From positions 65,215,558 through 65,279,557 of the forward strand of contig NC_134825.1 of NCBI RefSeq assembly GCF_004210375.1: DNA of 64,000 nucleotides, read 5' to 3'. The notes beneath the pieces were generated by a model that saw only the letters and a program-made list of their open reading frames with translations, had not been told where the DNA came from and did no database searches. Source of the stretch: Tachypleus tridentatus. Taxonomy: Eukaryota; Arthropoda; Merostomata; Xiphosura; Limulidae. Every line of letters begins with the position of its first letter. Positions within the stretch are counted from its first letter, which is position 1. Shown here piece after piece: positions 43,770 to 54,060 of this stretch. Both the position numbers and the translations under genes were made by a program.

Positions 43770-44116
43770 TTTTCCCCTTGTAATAGTAATAAGTATATTG
43801 AAACTTCTATGTTAGTGCAGACAAAAATGACTCAATCTCAATGTCCTTACTGAATAATGAATTAACGTTTTTGGCTTGAAAACTGTTTCCTCCTTTCTTC
43901 CATCTAGGGAAACAAATAATGAATACTGGTTGAGACTCCAAATTGACTATCTGCTTTCTCACTGTAATGAAGCGCAGCAAGGCACACGCTAGTTTGTTAA
44001 AGATCGCGATCTTCACAGTTTCTTTACGTTAAGAGATTCTTATTTGTTACGTAATTACGTATTTTCATTAATATGAAATAGTTTTGATAAAATTCCTAAT
44101 TTGAAGAATAACTCAC

Positions 44117-44309
44117 CATGTGAGTATGCCATTTAACAAAAAGTGTACACTCTCTGGGGCGAACTGTGTGGTAAGGCTGTAAAAAGCCTCCACACTGGAA
44201 GTCTGTTTCACAGAACTCAGCGTGTTTACATATAAATAAACAAACTTTACACCTTTGACCATTCTTTTCTTTGCAATAAGGTCGATAAGTTTCTCACAGA
44301 CTTTTGTTT
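44117..44309 (-). CDS. Candidate exon of an unrecognised gene
   Basis: On the minus strand, a strong polypyrimidine acceptor (tttttttttcag at 44310 onward) and the donor G|GTGAGT at 44116-44111 bound a 193-bp segment that is fully open. It reads VCEKLIDLIAKKRMVKGVKF, then YLYVNTL, then SVEAFYSLTTQFAPESVHFL. The composition looks like an ordinary helical protein. I do not recognise the family. The nearest downstream acceptors (for example at 43910) give a stop in the required phase, so no partner exon could be joined. Confidence 0.35.
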
Positions 44310-44745
44310 CTGAAAAAAAAAACAAATTATATACATATATCTTTTTTCCGAATACCTTGGAACTAATTTTCCTACTTTGAGAAACAGTATGGATTTGTTT
44401 GTTGTTTTTTCTCCAATGGTGCCTATCCATTACCATTAAGACATTTAACTTTTTAAAATAATACAGTAAAGATAGACGGCAAGAATCATACACATTTGTT
44501 TTAAGGTACTTTTTGGTTGTTAAAGGTTTAAACTCGTGCTCGTGTCGTGGAAAAAGTTCTCCAAAGCCCTTGTGTTTATTCTGGATATGATTACTTAGAA
44601 ATATCTATTTGCATCAGCCAAGTGGATCTAACCATTAATTGAATTTACGCACTAGTAAAAGTGATTGGATATACCTTTAATTCAGTCAGTCAGATCTGAA
44701 CAGTTCTACTCCTTTGCCAATCGTTCGACCTTTCAGATGCAACCT

Positions 44746-45490
44746 ACAAAACTATTGAATACAAGTCTAAGTAAGAGAATTGATAATGTCAATGCATTAG
44801 TCTTTTATACTTAATAGTGAGAAATGGTAGAACTAAGGAACATAAATATTTAAAGATAAGTCATTTTAGCCCAGACAGTTTTAATTTTCTAATATGGTAG
44901 TTGGTTTCTGTAATAGAGGACTTTCAAATGATGGAAACGTTTAAGGAAGGCTTGATGAATATTTAAGTGATAAGAACTACCTTTTATTTTAGTATTTTAT
45001 ACTTTAGTGGTTGGACCTGCCTAGATGAACCAACAGCTATTTTTTGTTATTATTCTTAAATGCTAATTTATGTTAAAAGAACACTATAGGTTTTATAATC
45101 TGTATCATCTGTCTTAATTGCTAAAGTAATAAATATCTCTTTCTGTTTACATTGTGACAGGTTATTTACTAACCGTAAAATGAACTATTGATTGATTTAC
45201 TTTTATAAATGTTATTATCTGTGGAACTTTATGTAGTTGATTTTAAATTCTTGTAATATGCTGAAGTTGCATTAACCTAAAATTATTAGAAAAATTTTGC
45301 AACATGCCAAACATCAAAATAGCAGCGAGTATATTATATATTTTCTCGGATTTACTTCTCAATTTGAGGATGGTGATCAATGATAGTGATGGCGACATAT
45401 AGGTATGTTATGACAACATTTCCCTAGAATATTTTGTTAACTATTTAACGGATAAAGTTGTTCACCGTCTTTACATTTTCAAAACCACAT
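44746..45490 (+). mobile_element. CR1-like LINE 3' end, shortened copy
   Basis: It aligns with 51573-52645 in the same order, lacks one roughly 180-bp block plus several 1-17 bp pieces, and is otherwise almost identical. It includes the ORF2 C-terminal segment (ggcttgatgaatatttaagt) and the 3' UTR-like sequence. Alignment continues patchily to a shared cattttcaaaacca. Confidence 0.75.
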
Positions 45491-45760
45491 TGATACTAAA
45501 TACAATTTCATTGCTCTGCAACGAGAAAGCTAAACAAACTATTATATACAAAAAAATGAATGTATTGCCATACATTATGATTGAAACCATTAAATCACAT
45601 AAGTTATCTATAGTATTCACCTGCACCAACTGAATTTCGATGGCTTTGTGTTGAGGCACAATTCCTTCACAGTATATGAACCATATTTTGCGCTATGGCT
45701 AGGACTGTCGGCTCTTCCATCACCATCAAGTTGAAGCCCACCCTTCCATCTTCGCAAACT
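45471..45760 (-). pseudogene. DDE-type transposase-like remnant with an intron-like insert
   Basis: The minus strand reads QLDGDGRADSPSHSAKYGSY, TVKEL, then (after a frameshift) HKAIEIQLVQ. A 106-bp insert follows (45515-45620), bounded by CAG|GTGAAT and TTGCAG|AGC, and the frame resumes as SNEIVFSINVV. The DGRxDSPGxxAKYGxYT..IQLVQSNEV text is a conserved block I recall from many metazoan transposon-derived proteins. The exact superfamily is uncertain. Confidence 0.6.
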
Positions 45761-45944
45761 ATTATATAAGACCTTGTCCTTGGTTCATCCAAACACAAAG
45801 TTCAAGAAACACACGCTTATACGTTTTGTACATATTTTGCAAGATAATGCAACTTTTGGCGGTATCTATGACTTATAGGTGTAACGAATTTAATATTATT
45901 TTAATTAATGTGTTTGTTTCAGTTTAATATATATTTAGAAACGT

Positions 45945-46581
45945 ATGTAACATATATCGTTAAATGTGTATTGCGCAAGTCCTGCTTGTTCTCTGAATTT
46001 GTGGAGGAATCTCGAGCGTAGGACTCAACAATGTGGTAGGTATGTAATGTAACACTGGTGATTGGCAGTATTGTTGCCAAGTAAACTTTCTAGAACTTCG
46101 CTTAAAGATTAAAAATCGATGCGCCAAGAAACAATAAATGGAATATTGTTAGTGTACTACAATCACTATGCTATAAGTCTCGGAAGCTATAAATGTGAAA
46201 AACGCTTAATAATCGAAAAACTAGATTTATGACCAGGAACGTTTATAAATTTCGAACATTACACATTTCAGTGAATAAACTTCGGAGGTTAGTATTTGTA
46301 CGAGGACATTAAATTTCCTCCTTGCTAAGAAGTGAGATTATAAACCGTGTGAGGCCAACCAAGGATAGAACTAGCTAGCTTTCCCGTCAAGAGAAGTGTA
46401 ACGATATTAACTCAGAATTAAGTTGCTCGTTAGAGACCTGGATCGTCGATAAAATACTCAGTTCCAGATCTGATGAAAGACTAAATATTGTTTGTGAGTT
46501 TGTAAATTTTTTGTGTATAAATCATTATTTGTAATAACAGTTACCATAAATTATATTGTTGTTTGTATATTAAAATATATT
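45945..46581 (+). repeat. Roughly 620-bp interspersed repeat, copy 2 (possible solo LTR)
   Basis: Counterpart of 10361-10978. Its final part (ctggatcgtcgataaaatac onward) is almost unchanged between the two, while its first half is strongly diverged. Confidence 0.7.
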
Positions 46582-46628
46582 CGTGTTTTTTTTACTTTAA
46601 TTTTTTTAAATCACGCTAATCGTGTAGC

Positions 46629-46930
46629 TTGTTTTGAATTTCGCGAAAAAACACACAACGGCAGTCTGCACTAGCCTTCCCTAGTGTAACAGTGATTTTG
46701 TTCTTTTTTTAATTTCGCGCAAAGCTGCACGAGGGCTATCTTCGCTAGCCGTCCTTAATTTAGCAATATAAGACTAGAAGGAAAGCAGCTAGTTATCACC
46801 ACCCACCACCAACTCTTGAGCTACTATTTTACCAACGAATAGTGGAACTGACCGTCACATATAACGCCCGCACAGCTGAAATGGCGAGCATGTATTGTGT
46901 AATGGCCCTATCCACTCGGCTATGTCGGGA
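46629..46930 (-). mobile_element. Two Thr-SINE remnants in tandem
   Basis: A 65-bp tail fragment (46629-46694) is followed by a longer copy from about 46700. That copy has a deletion in the head, which lacks the B box and anticodon arm and ends at ggctatgtcggg. Confidence 0.85.
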
Positions 46931-47618
46931 CGAAATCACAAGAAACTTTTGATTAATACAATATTGTTAAACTGTATATATGCTAAAACTAAATATGCAA
47001 TCAAACTTATAATTCAATTTATCACTTGTCACTTAGGTTATTACACATATTTCCTACTCTGCTGTTAGTTTTGAGTAAAGGTGCTAGTCTAATAGATGAA
47101 ACTATTAGCTCTAATAATAAATATGTCTTTTAAAAACAACATTTAAACATTCTGTTTATTGTAATGATTTTCATATGAAACATTTAACTACAAAAGTTGG
47201 TATCCTGCCTTTCTGTCATATATATTTAATCAATGGAGAGAAAGCTATGAGAATCTCACACTTTAATGGTTTGGCACTATGCATATGCTTGACTTCAGCA
47301 TAAATTGTGGTGATGGTTGAAAAATCTTCAGATTTCATCTTTTCATAACGAGAATAGATTACACATGTGTCCAGGTGTATCCAATAACATATTACACGTG
47401 TATCCAGATGTATCCAATAACATATTTTCCACTTTTTAAATGCAGTTTTGCTGTATTTAGTTAAGCGTTCTTGTAAACAGGATGTAGATAGCTGTAGATG
47501 TGCTTTGACCATTCTAAGACTAAGGTTATACTCGTTTGACCAGTATCTTTACCCCTGAATTGTGAATTATACTTTAGTAATGGATGCGTAATAAAAATGA
47601 GTTATTATACAGGTAATC
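46931..47618 (-). other. Unassigned stretch with a 98-codon open frame and a 33-bp duplication
   Basis: A minus-strand open frame (47216-47512) contains two tandem 33-bp units at 47359-47391 and 47392-47424, giving a repeated CYWIHLDT motif. No family is recognised. It may be a transposon remnant. Confidence 0.35.
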
Positions 47619-47624
47619 TAGAGT

Positions 47625-47748
47625 GTGTCTGTGCACTTTCTTATAGCAAAGCCCCATCAGGTTATCTGCTGTGTCCGCTGAGGGGAATCGAACCCCTGAT
47701 TTTAGCTTTGTAAACCAGTAGACTTACTGCTATTCCACTAGGGGACTT
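47625..47748 (-). mobile_element. tRNA-Val-like SINE
   Basis: cttatagcaaagccccatca tail, ggggaatcgaacccctgat B box, gtaaaccagtagacttac, and the head ending ccactagggga. A possible short duplication, gagtgtg, flanks it. Confidence 0.9.
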
Positions 47749-47990
47749 TGGAGTGTGAGAAACCGAATTAGAAGTTTAGCCTAACTTAAGAGTACGATAT
47801 TATCAAAATTTTACTGTTCCTTGTAACGCAATGTTATCTCTTTTTATCTCTAGCAGTAAAAAAGAATTCAGAAAGCTGATGAATCAATATAAGATTCCAG
47901 CACGTTTTCTGTGTAAATGTATGGGATGATGGTGAAATAAATATTCTACGTTTTACATTTGTATTCGAGCCCTTCCTTCAGTGTCTGTGT

Positions 47991-48071
47991 TAAATTTATT
48001 CGTCTCTTAACATTTCCTTTAAACTTCACGTACTATGATACTTAATGCTTAGCTATTTATCACAACTTTTC
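47991..48071 (-). repeat. SINE 3' flank shared with 12560-12647
   Basis: Same sequence as the flank of the SINE at 12648, about 90 percent identical by eye. It ends in acttttc, which is also found right after the SINE (48354-48360). Confidence 0.75.
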
Positions 48072-48353
48072 GGTGTTTTGTTTGTTTTGAACTTCGCGCA
48101 AAGCTACAAGAGGGCTATCTGCGCTCGCCATCCGTAATTTAGCAGTGTAAGACTAGAGGGAAGGCAGCTAGTCACTACCACCCACCGCCAAATCTTGGGT
48201 TACTCTTTAACCAATGAATAGTGGGTTTGACTGTCACATTATACGCCCCCCCCCCACGGCTGAAAGAGCGAACATGTTTGGTGTAACGGGGATTCGGACC
48301 CGCGACCCTCAGCTTACGAGTCTAGTGCCTTAACTACCTGGCCACGTCGGGCC
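48072..48353 (-). mobile_element. tRNA-Thr-like SINE
   Basis: Full length. The 7-bp acttttc at 48065-48071 and 48354-48360 is a probable target-site duplication. There is a run of about ten C in the body. Confidence 0.9.
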
Positions 48354-49025
48354 ACTTTTCTTTGTGTAGTTTATAATAGGAAGGAAAAAATATACCTTAC
48401 TTTCTTTATGTATTTTGGAGTATGTTTAGATAAAGTGTTAATGATGAATTTTACATTATAACAAATTTTCAAAATCTAATCGTCGTTAATTAATGGACTT
48501 GGCAACAGTAGAATATGTACATTTGATGGATGAGGTTCATTTGTGTTTACACAACAAATTCATTAATTTGAGAAACACTTTGTAATCATTTGATGAAAAT
48601 AAACAAATAACAAAAACGAAACTACACTGTTTATTTGATTTACTACTTGCTTCTAGTGAATGCAGATTTGGAAGATGATACCATATTTTATGATATATAG
48701 ACACACACACACTCAAAGAAATGCTTTATTAACACTTCTTTCAAAAGGTAGTTAATTATCTTTTCTCTAAAATAAACTTTTTTTCTTTCTAGATCAATGC
48801 TAGCATTAAAATGGAAGGTTTAAGTGTAACTTCATAACTTTTATGTTTTATAGTTTTTTTCAAAGACAGACATACGAATCAAATATCTTAAATAATTCGA
48901 GCACAAGAAAGTTATTGACCAAGACTTTTATCAAAATAAACAGAATGAATTCCCAAATATATAAAACTAACTCATACAATACAAACAGAAGGAAATTTAT
49001 GTTGAAATACTGTCTCGAAAATATT
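48354..49025. other. Intergenic, nothing recognised
   Basis: AT-rich, with a CA run near 48703-48712. Confidence 0.5.
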
Positions 49026-49157
49026 TTGTTTGTTTGTTTGTTTTTAAGCACAAAATCACACAGCGAGTTATCTGTTTTCAGCTCACTAGAGGTGTCTAAA
49101 TTTTATTTTTAGCGCTATAAGCTTATACCATGATTTGCCGCTGCGCCATCGAGGGGC
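49026..49157 (-). mobile_element. Decayed tRNA-Val-like SINE, long-tail subtype
   Basis: TTTG repeats, taagcacaaaatcacacag tail, tttttagcgctataagc middle, and gccgctgcgccatcgagg head. Confidence 0.75.
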
Positions 49158-51220
49158 ACCTCCAGAATGAAATAAAGGTAACTTGTTATGTTGTACATTT
49201 TTTTCAATATTACAGCTGATAATACAACCTTACTGCTTGGGAAACTACATTTTAGTTCCCTCATTGATAGCGAACGCGTTGGAACATTCGCAGCAAAATT
49301 TTAATATAAAATATAATGAAAATGTACCATATTATACCATAAGTGTAAATTGAGATCAGACGATATGCTCACCTGCCAATTATTTTGATTACCGCTAACG
49401 CAAATCTTTTACAGGACAATGTGACCCATTAAATAACAATAATAAAAAATTCTATAGCTAAAGCACAGAAAATTGCATTTTCAACAACGACAATAATAAC
49501 AAAAAGAAAATAAACGAGGTCTGACTTTTACTATTTAGATGATTGGTATATTTCAAGAGTTCTGTTAAATTTTACCCTTAACAACTAATGTAGCGACGAC
49601 CGAGGATTACAACACTGAAAGACGGCATCTTTTATGATTAAAGTGTTTGACCAGTAAACAGTCACGATTCAAAATCTGCCCAGTCTCAGTTTTTACTTCA
49701 TAAGAAGTTGTACCCATTCATAGAATCGGTGTTACTACAGTAACAACACAAATACAAAGACCTATGTTTTAATTAATATTTTATTTCATTTAATATAGAA
49801 ATAACATACCAAATGATGGAATCTGTGACATGAAGAACAGCGATCAAAATATGGAAAAGCCTTTATGTATCCAAAGAGCTTTATGGTCCGAATTACGAGC
49901 ACTTATCACAGCTACAGTGACTAAAATTTAATTTAGAGTAATAACAGTAAAGAGAAAAACACTAGTAAAGCACACCATAAAATGTAATATTTATATATAT
50001 TCAAAAAATGAAGAAATTACACTTTTACCTAATTATTTTGTGAACTCTTTATTGCCACTTTGTTGGTGAAATATACAAAAAATAACAATATATGTTATGG
50101 AATTACATTTTATTATATATCATATGTTAACGTGACATTTATAACAATTATTTGTACAGATTAAAGTTGACAAAGAAACAACAAAACAAATTTATTTTTG
50201 AAGAATATTTTATTTTTCACATTCGTTGTACCATTACTGAGAGGGGCAAGTATCTGTATAGTAGCATGATATCAAGTTTTGTTGATAAGGGCAACGTGAG
50301 TAAAGAACTTCTGTATTATTTTATCTATACTGATGAGTATAGATAGAGAGATTAATTTATTTATTTATAACTTTACTGCTGTAGTTAAGTGGTATTAGTT
50401 TAGAAGAACTAGTATTTAGAAAATTGATACAGTTGTCGAACCAGTGTCAAGCATTTTTAAGAGTTTTCGTATGGTATAAAATTTTGGAACATATGGAATT
50501 TATAATTATAAACTCTTTAATTTTAAGTGTGTACATGCAGTGTACGTAACTTCACCAATTATGTAGTGAATTAGGCTAAGTTTGCTGTTATTGTTAATGC
50601 TAATGTTATAGTTTTGTTGTTTTATTCGAAATGGTCTCAGAAAAATAATTAGTGCTACTACTAGTATAAGAAACCGTAACTATTACACTTCATAGAAAAG
50701 TGTCTGAATCTTGAAAGCAAAAGCAACTATTTCTGCTCGACTATGCTATTCTTAGTAATAAATAAGAGTTTTGTTGATCATTCTTGAAATGTTTAAAAAA
50801 TTTGTTTTAGTGGCATTGCAAATATCTGAATTTATGCTTATCTTTTGAAAAGTTTCAAATATATATATATATATATATTTCAATACTAGTATTAATATTG
50901 ACCTACCAACATCATTCTTTTTGTAACTTAGCATTGTACTAGACTATATTTGTTACTTGAATTCATAACAGTGGTATTACTCGATATAACTGTGAGCAGA
51001 ATAACAGAATTTAATACACTGGTGTAAAAATACTGATTATTTCATTATATCAGCAATCAACTTAACTCCAAGGAATTCAGTGTAAGTTTAAAAAGTGTAA
51101 AAGACTGTGGTAGTGCATTGGTTTTTTGTAAATGTAACAATTTGTTAGCAGTATTATATTAGTAATAATATTTTTTCTAAATTTTTGTTTTTTGAGTGTT
51201 TTTAGTTTAAGCATATAAGA
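49158..51220. other. Intergenic, nothing recognised
   Basis: AT-rich. An AT microsatellite lies near 50859-50878. CpG becomes rare after about 50.7 kb. Confidence 0.5.
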
Positions 51221-51229
51221 ATTTATGAA

Positions 51230-52346
51230 AGAAAGTAAATAGCGCTATATCTGCTATATGTTCAATGTGGTCTTTTGCCCAATGCTGGAGCTTATCAAGA
51301 TGGGTCAGATATGACACATACATTTGTAGTTTAAATGCCATCTATATCATCATGTGTTCAAACAACACAGTTTCATTGGGGGTAAATCCTGGGAAATAAA
51401 AATTTAAATGGCTTTTAACTGTAACAAATGCAAGGTAGTGCTTGTGAGTTACTTAATTTAAATTATACTTTTTATGGGATCTTGGTGTCATGGTTGATCA
51501 GTCTTGTAATCCATCCAAGCAGAGTGCCTTTGCTAGTGGTAGAGAAAATATGATTTTAAATTGTAACTACAAAACTATTGAATACAAGTCTAAGTAAGAG
51601 TGGTTGGGTAGGCTACATGTGGAATATTGTGTTCAGTTTTGGGCTCTCATCCTCAGGAATAACATTCAGTTGTTGGGGAAGTATCTCACAGGAGAGATAC
51701 TGGGATAGAAAATTGTCATGAAGAACAAATTAAGAACTCAGAAAGTATTTTTACTTTATAAAAGGAGAGTTAGGGATTGTTCAAGGAATTGATAATGTCA
51801 ATGCATTAGTCTTTTTATACTTAATAGTGAGAAATGGTAGAACTAAGGAACATAAATATTTAAAGATAAGAGTCATCTTTAGCCCAGACAGTTTTAATTT
51901 TCTAATATGGTAGTTGGTTTCTGTAATAGAGGACTTTCAAATGTGATGGAAACAGTAAATTTAAGGGAGTTTAAGGGAAGGCTTGATGAATATTTAAGTG
52001 ATAAGAACTACCTTTTATTTTTAGTATTTTATACTTTAGTGGTTGGACCTGCCTAGATGAACCAACAGCTATTTTTTGTTATTATTCTTAAATGCTAATT
52101 TATGTAGGAATTTTTTAAAAAAGAACACTACAGGTTTTATAATAGCCTGTATCATCTGTCTTAATTGCTAAAGTAATAAATATCTCTTTCTGTTTACATT
52201 GTGACAGGTTATTTACTAACCGTAAAATGAACTATTGATTGATTTACTTTTATAAATGTTATTATTTGTGGAACTTTATGTAGTTGATTTTTAAATTCTT
52301 GTAATATGCTGAAGTTGCATTAACCTAAAATTATTAGAAAAAATAT
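51230..52346 (+). mobile_element. CR1-like LINE, C-terminal reverse transcriptase and 3' UTR
   Basis: Broken frames read WDLGVMVDQSCNPSKQSAFA, VEYCVQFWALILRNNIQLLG, and GFCNRGLS..ETVNLREFK followed by GRLDEYLSDKN. These match the order DLGV..LKPSKQ, LEYCVQFWSP..RKDIELLE and FKxRLD of CR1/L2-type ORF2 C-termini. The 3' UTR-like part recurs at 44746. Confidence 0.8.
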
Positions 52347-52799
52347 ATAGAAAAAGCCAAAAGTAAACATACAAGTGATTTTTAATATTGTGCTTCTCAG
52401 AAATAAGTTAATTGTATCAAATAGTGTAAGAGCAATATATTTAGTATTTATCAAACCAGAGGACGTGTTTTGAGCCAAAGATAACATCTGTCAAGGTATG
52501 TTATACAGACAACATTTAAACTAGAATATTTTGTTAACTATTTATGACCTGTGTGTACATTTATGTTACATGTAAAGTTGTTCACACTTTTGTTATCATA
52601 ATGCAATAATTTTTGTATACATTTTCAAAACCAGAATTCCTCTTGAATGGGTTATTAGATTAAGTGTCAACTGATAAATATAAAAACAAGACATCTTAGA
52701 TTTCTACTAATCATGTAAGAACTGACTGTTGGTAAATACTCATAGAACATAGAAAATTAAACTATTTAATATTGCAATACAAAGGAGAAGTGAACATGA

Positions 52800-53480
52800 A
52801 CAAAAAAACCAACAAAAAATAAATGTTGTGCATCTGATATAAAAGCATTACCTGTTAAGAAGGTGGAGAAGGTAGTGTGATGGTTTGGAGGTGCTCTTCT
52901 GCTGAGGTGATAAGAGATATCTACAAAATAGATTGAATAATGGACCATCAGATTCTGATCTGTCATGGTATACTCAGTGGTTTGCATATTATTGGTAAAG
53001 GATTCTACTACCAAGAAAATGATGACTCCAAACATTCATACAACCTATGCAGGTATTACTTAGTTAATAAAAATGCTGCTGGAGTTAATCAAATGATGCA
53101 GTAACCCGCATAGAGCTCTAATCTCAACCTAATGCAGCAGACCTGAGATTTGACAGAACAAAAACTTTACAAATCAAAAGAATCTTCCAAAGAAACCTTA
53201 TGAGGGGTGTATTACAGACATTTGGAGTAAAATTCCAAAGGACACTGTGGTTAAATATGTTGCAACAATACCTTGTAGATCATCTGCAGTTATTAAAACA
53301 AAAGAGACACAAAAAAAATATTAACTGTTTGCTGAACTCAAACACTTCCACTGAGTTTCTGTTGTACTAAATATGAAGAGTAATGAAATTTTGATATTTC
53401 TACTTTATTTTACCTTCCACTGTTGTTTGAAAGTAGTCTGAAATCTAATTTTTGCCTTTTTCCCAACACCTTTGCACAGT
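52800..53480 (+). pseudogene. Tc1-like transposase remnant
   Basis: The plus strand reads EGGEGSVMVWRCSSAE, a decayed KHGGGSVMVWGCFSA. It continues with YYQENDDSKHSYNLCRYYL (from QxDNDPKHTSK) and NKNAAGV. It then reads IWSKIPKDTVVKYVATIPCR and SSAVIK, matching the C-terminal AWNNIPxEVLxKLVESMPRR..AVIKAKGG. It ends with acctttgcacagtattgta, a typical Tc1 terminal sequence. The 5' end is not recognisable. It is a different lineage from the element at 15277. Confidence 0.8.
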
Positions 53481-53864
53481 ATTGTAAATATGTGAATTAA
53501 CAATGTCAGTCTGATTTAAACTGAGAAGTGATGGAGTGTAAGGTAATGTTCATGTGGAGAATAAGAATACTTTTGTCCATTGTACAGTTTGCATATTGCA
53601 TTTCCATTAACTTTGAAATACATATCTCTAGTTTGTTTAGTATCTCTTTATATTGTATCCTGTATTTACTCTTTTCTAGCGCAAACTTTTGGCAAATCAG
53701 TGGTGTAGGGTAAAAATGAATAGTTGATAACTTTGACATGAGGTGTTGAACAGCAGTATGTGGAAGGTTGTGGATTACATAGTTTGACCATGTGTACACA
53801 GGTGTAAAGAAACATTGTACTGGAGTCAAAAGTATAGATCACATGCTTAGATGTGTGTTTTCTT

Positions 53865-54060
53865 GATTTCTGCCCAGTGCTCTGAATGTCAAAGTGAAGA
53901 AATTCAACCAAGCGCAGGTAAACAGCATGAGTAACTATGACTCTCTTAAAGTAGTCAAGTGCCTTGCCATCTAATTAGTGATGAACATGAATGGATTAAC
54001 AAGGTTCCCACTTTCCCTATCTACCATCTAGTGAAACCACAGCCAAGGCTTGGAGAAATC
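53865..54060 (+). pseudogene. 28S rRNA gene fragment, decayed
   Basis: It begins gatttctgcccagtgctctg and continues aatgtcaaagtgaagaaatt, then reaches ctctcttaaagtagtc (the universal CTCTTAAGGTAGCC of the R2 insertion region), tctaattagtga, atgaatggattaac and gaaaccacagccaagg. Most differences from the universal 28S sequence are at CpG (ACGGCGGG to acagcatg, GACGCGC to gatgaac, AACGAG to aacaag, AGCGAAACC to agtgaaacc). It is a single short segment with no other rDNA clearly attached. Confidence 0.93.

Noticed and set aside
44746-44790. Splicing as the cause of the missing 180-bp block relative to 51573
   Set aside because: The missing block does not have GT-AG borders in the required place (the gtaagag is retained), so a deletion is the simpler reading.
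52766-53035. 89-codon minus-strand open frame
   Set aside because: It is the shadow of the plus-strand Tc1-like remnant at 52800-53480.
53865-54060. A functional rRNA locus or rDNA array
   Set aside because: Only about 195 bp matches 28S, it carries many substitutions and a deletion, and the flanks are not rDNA.
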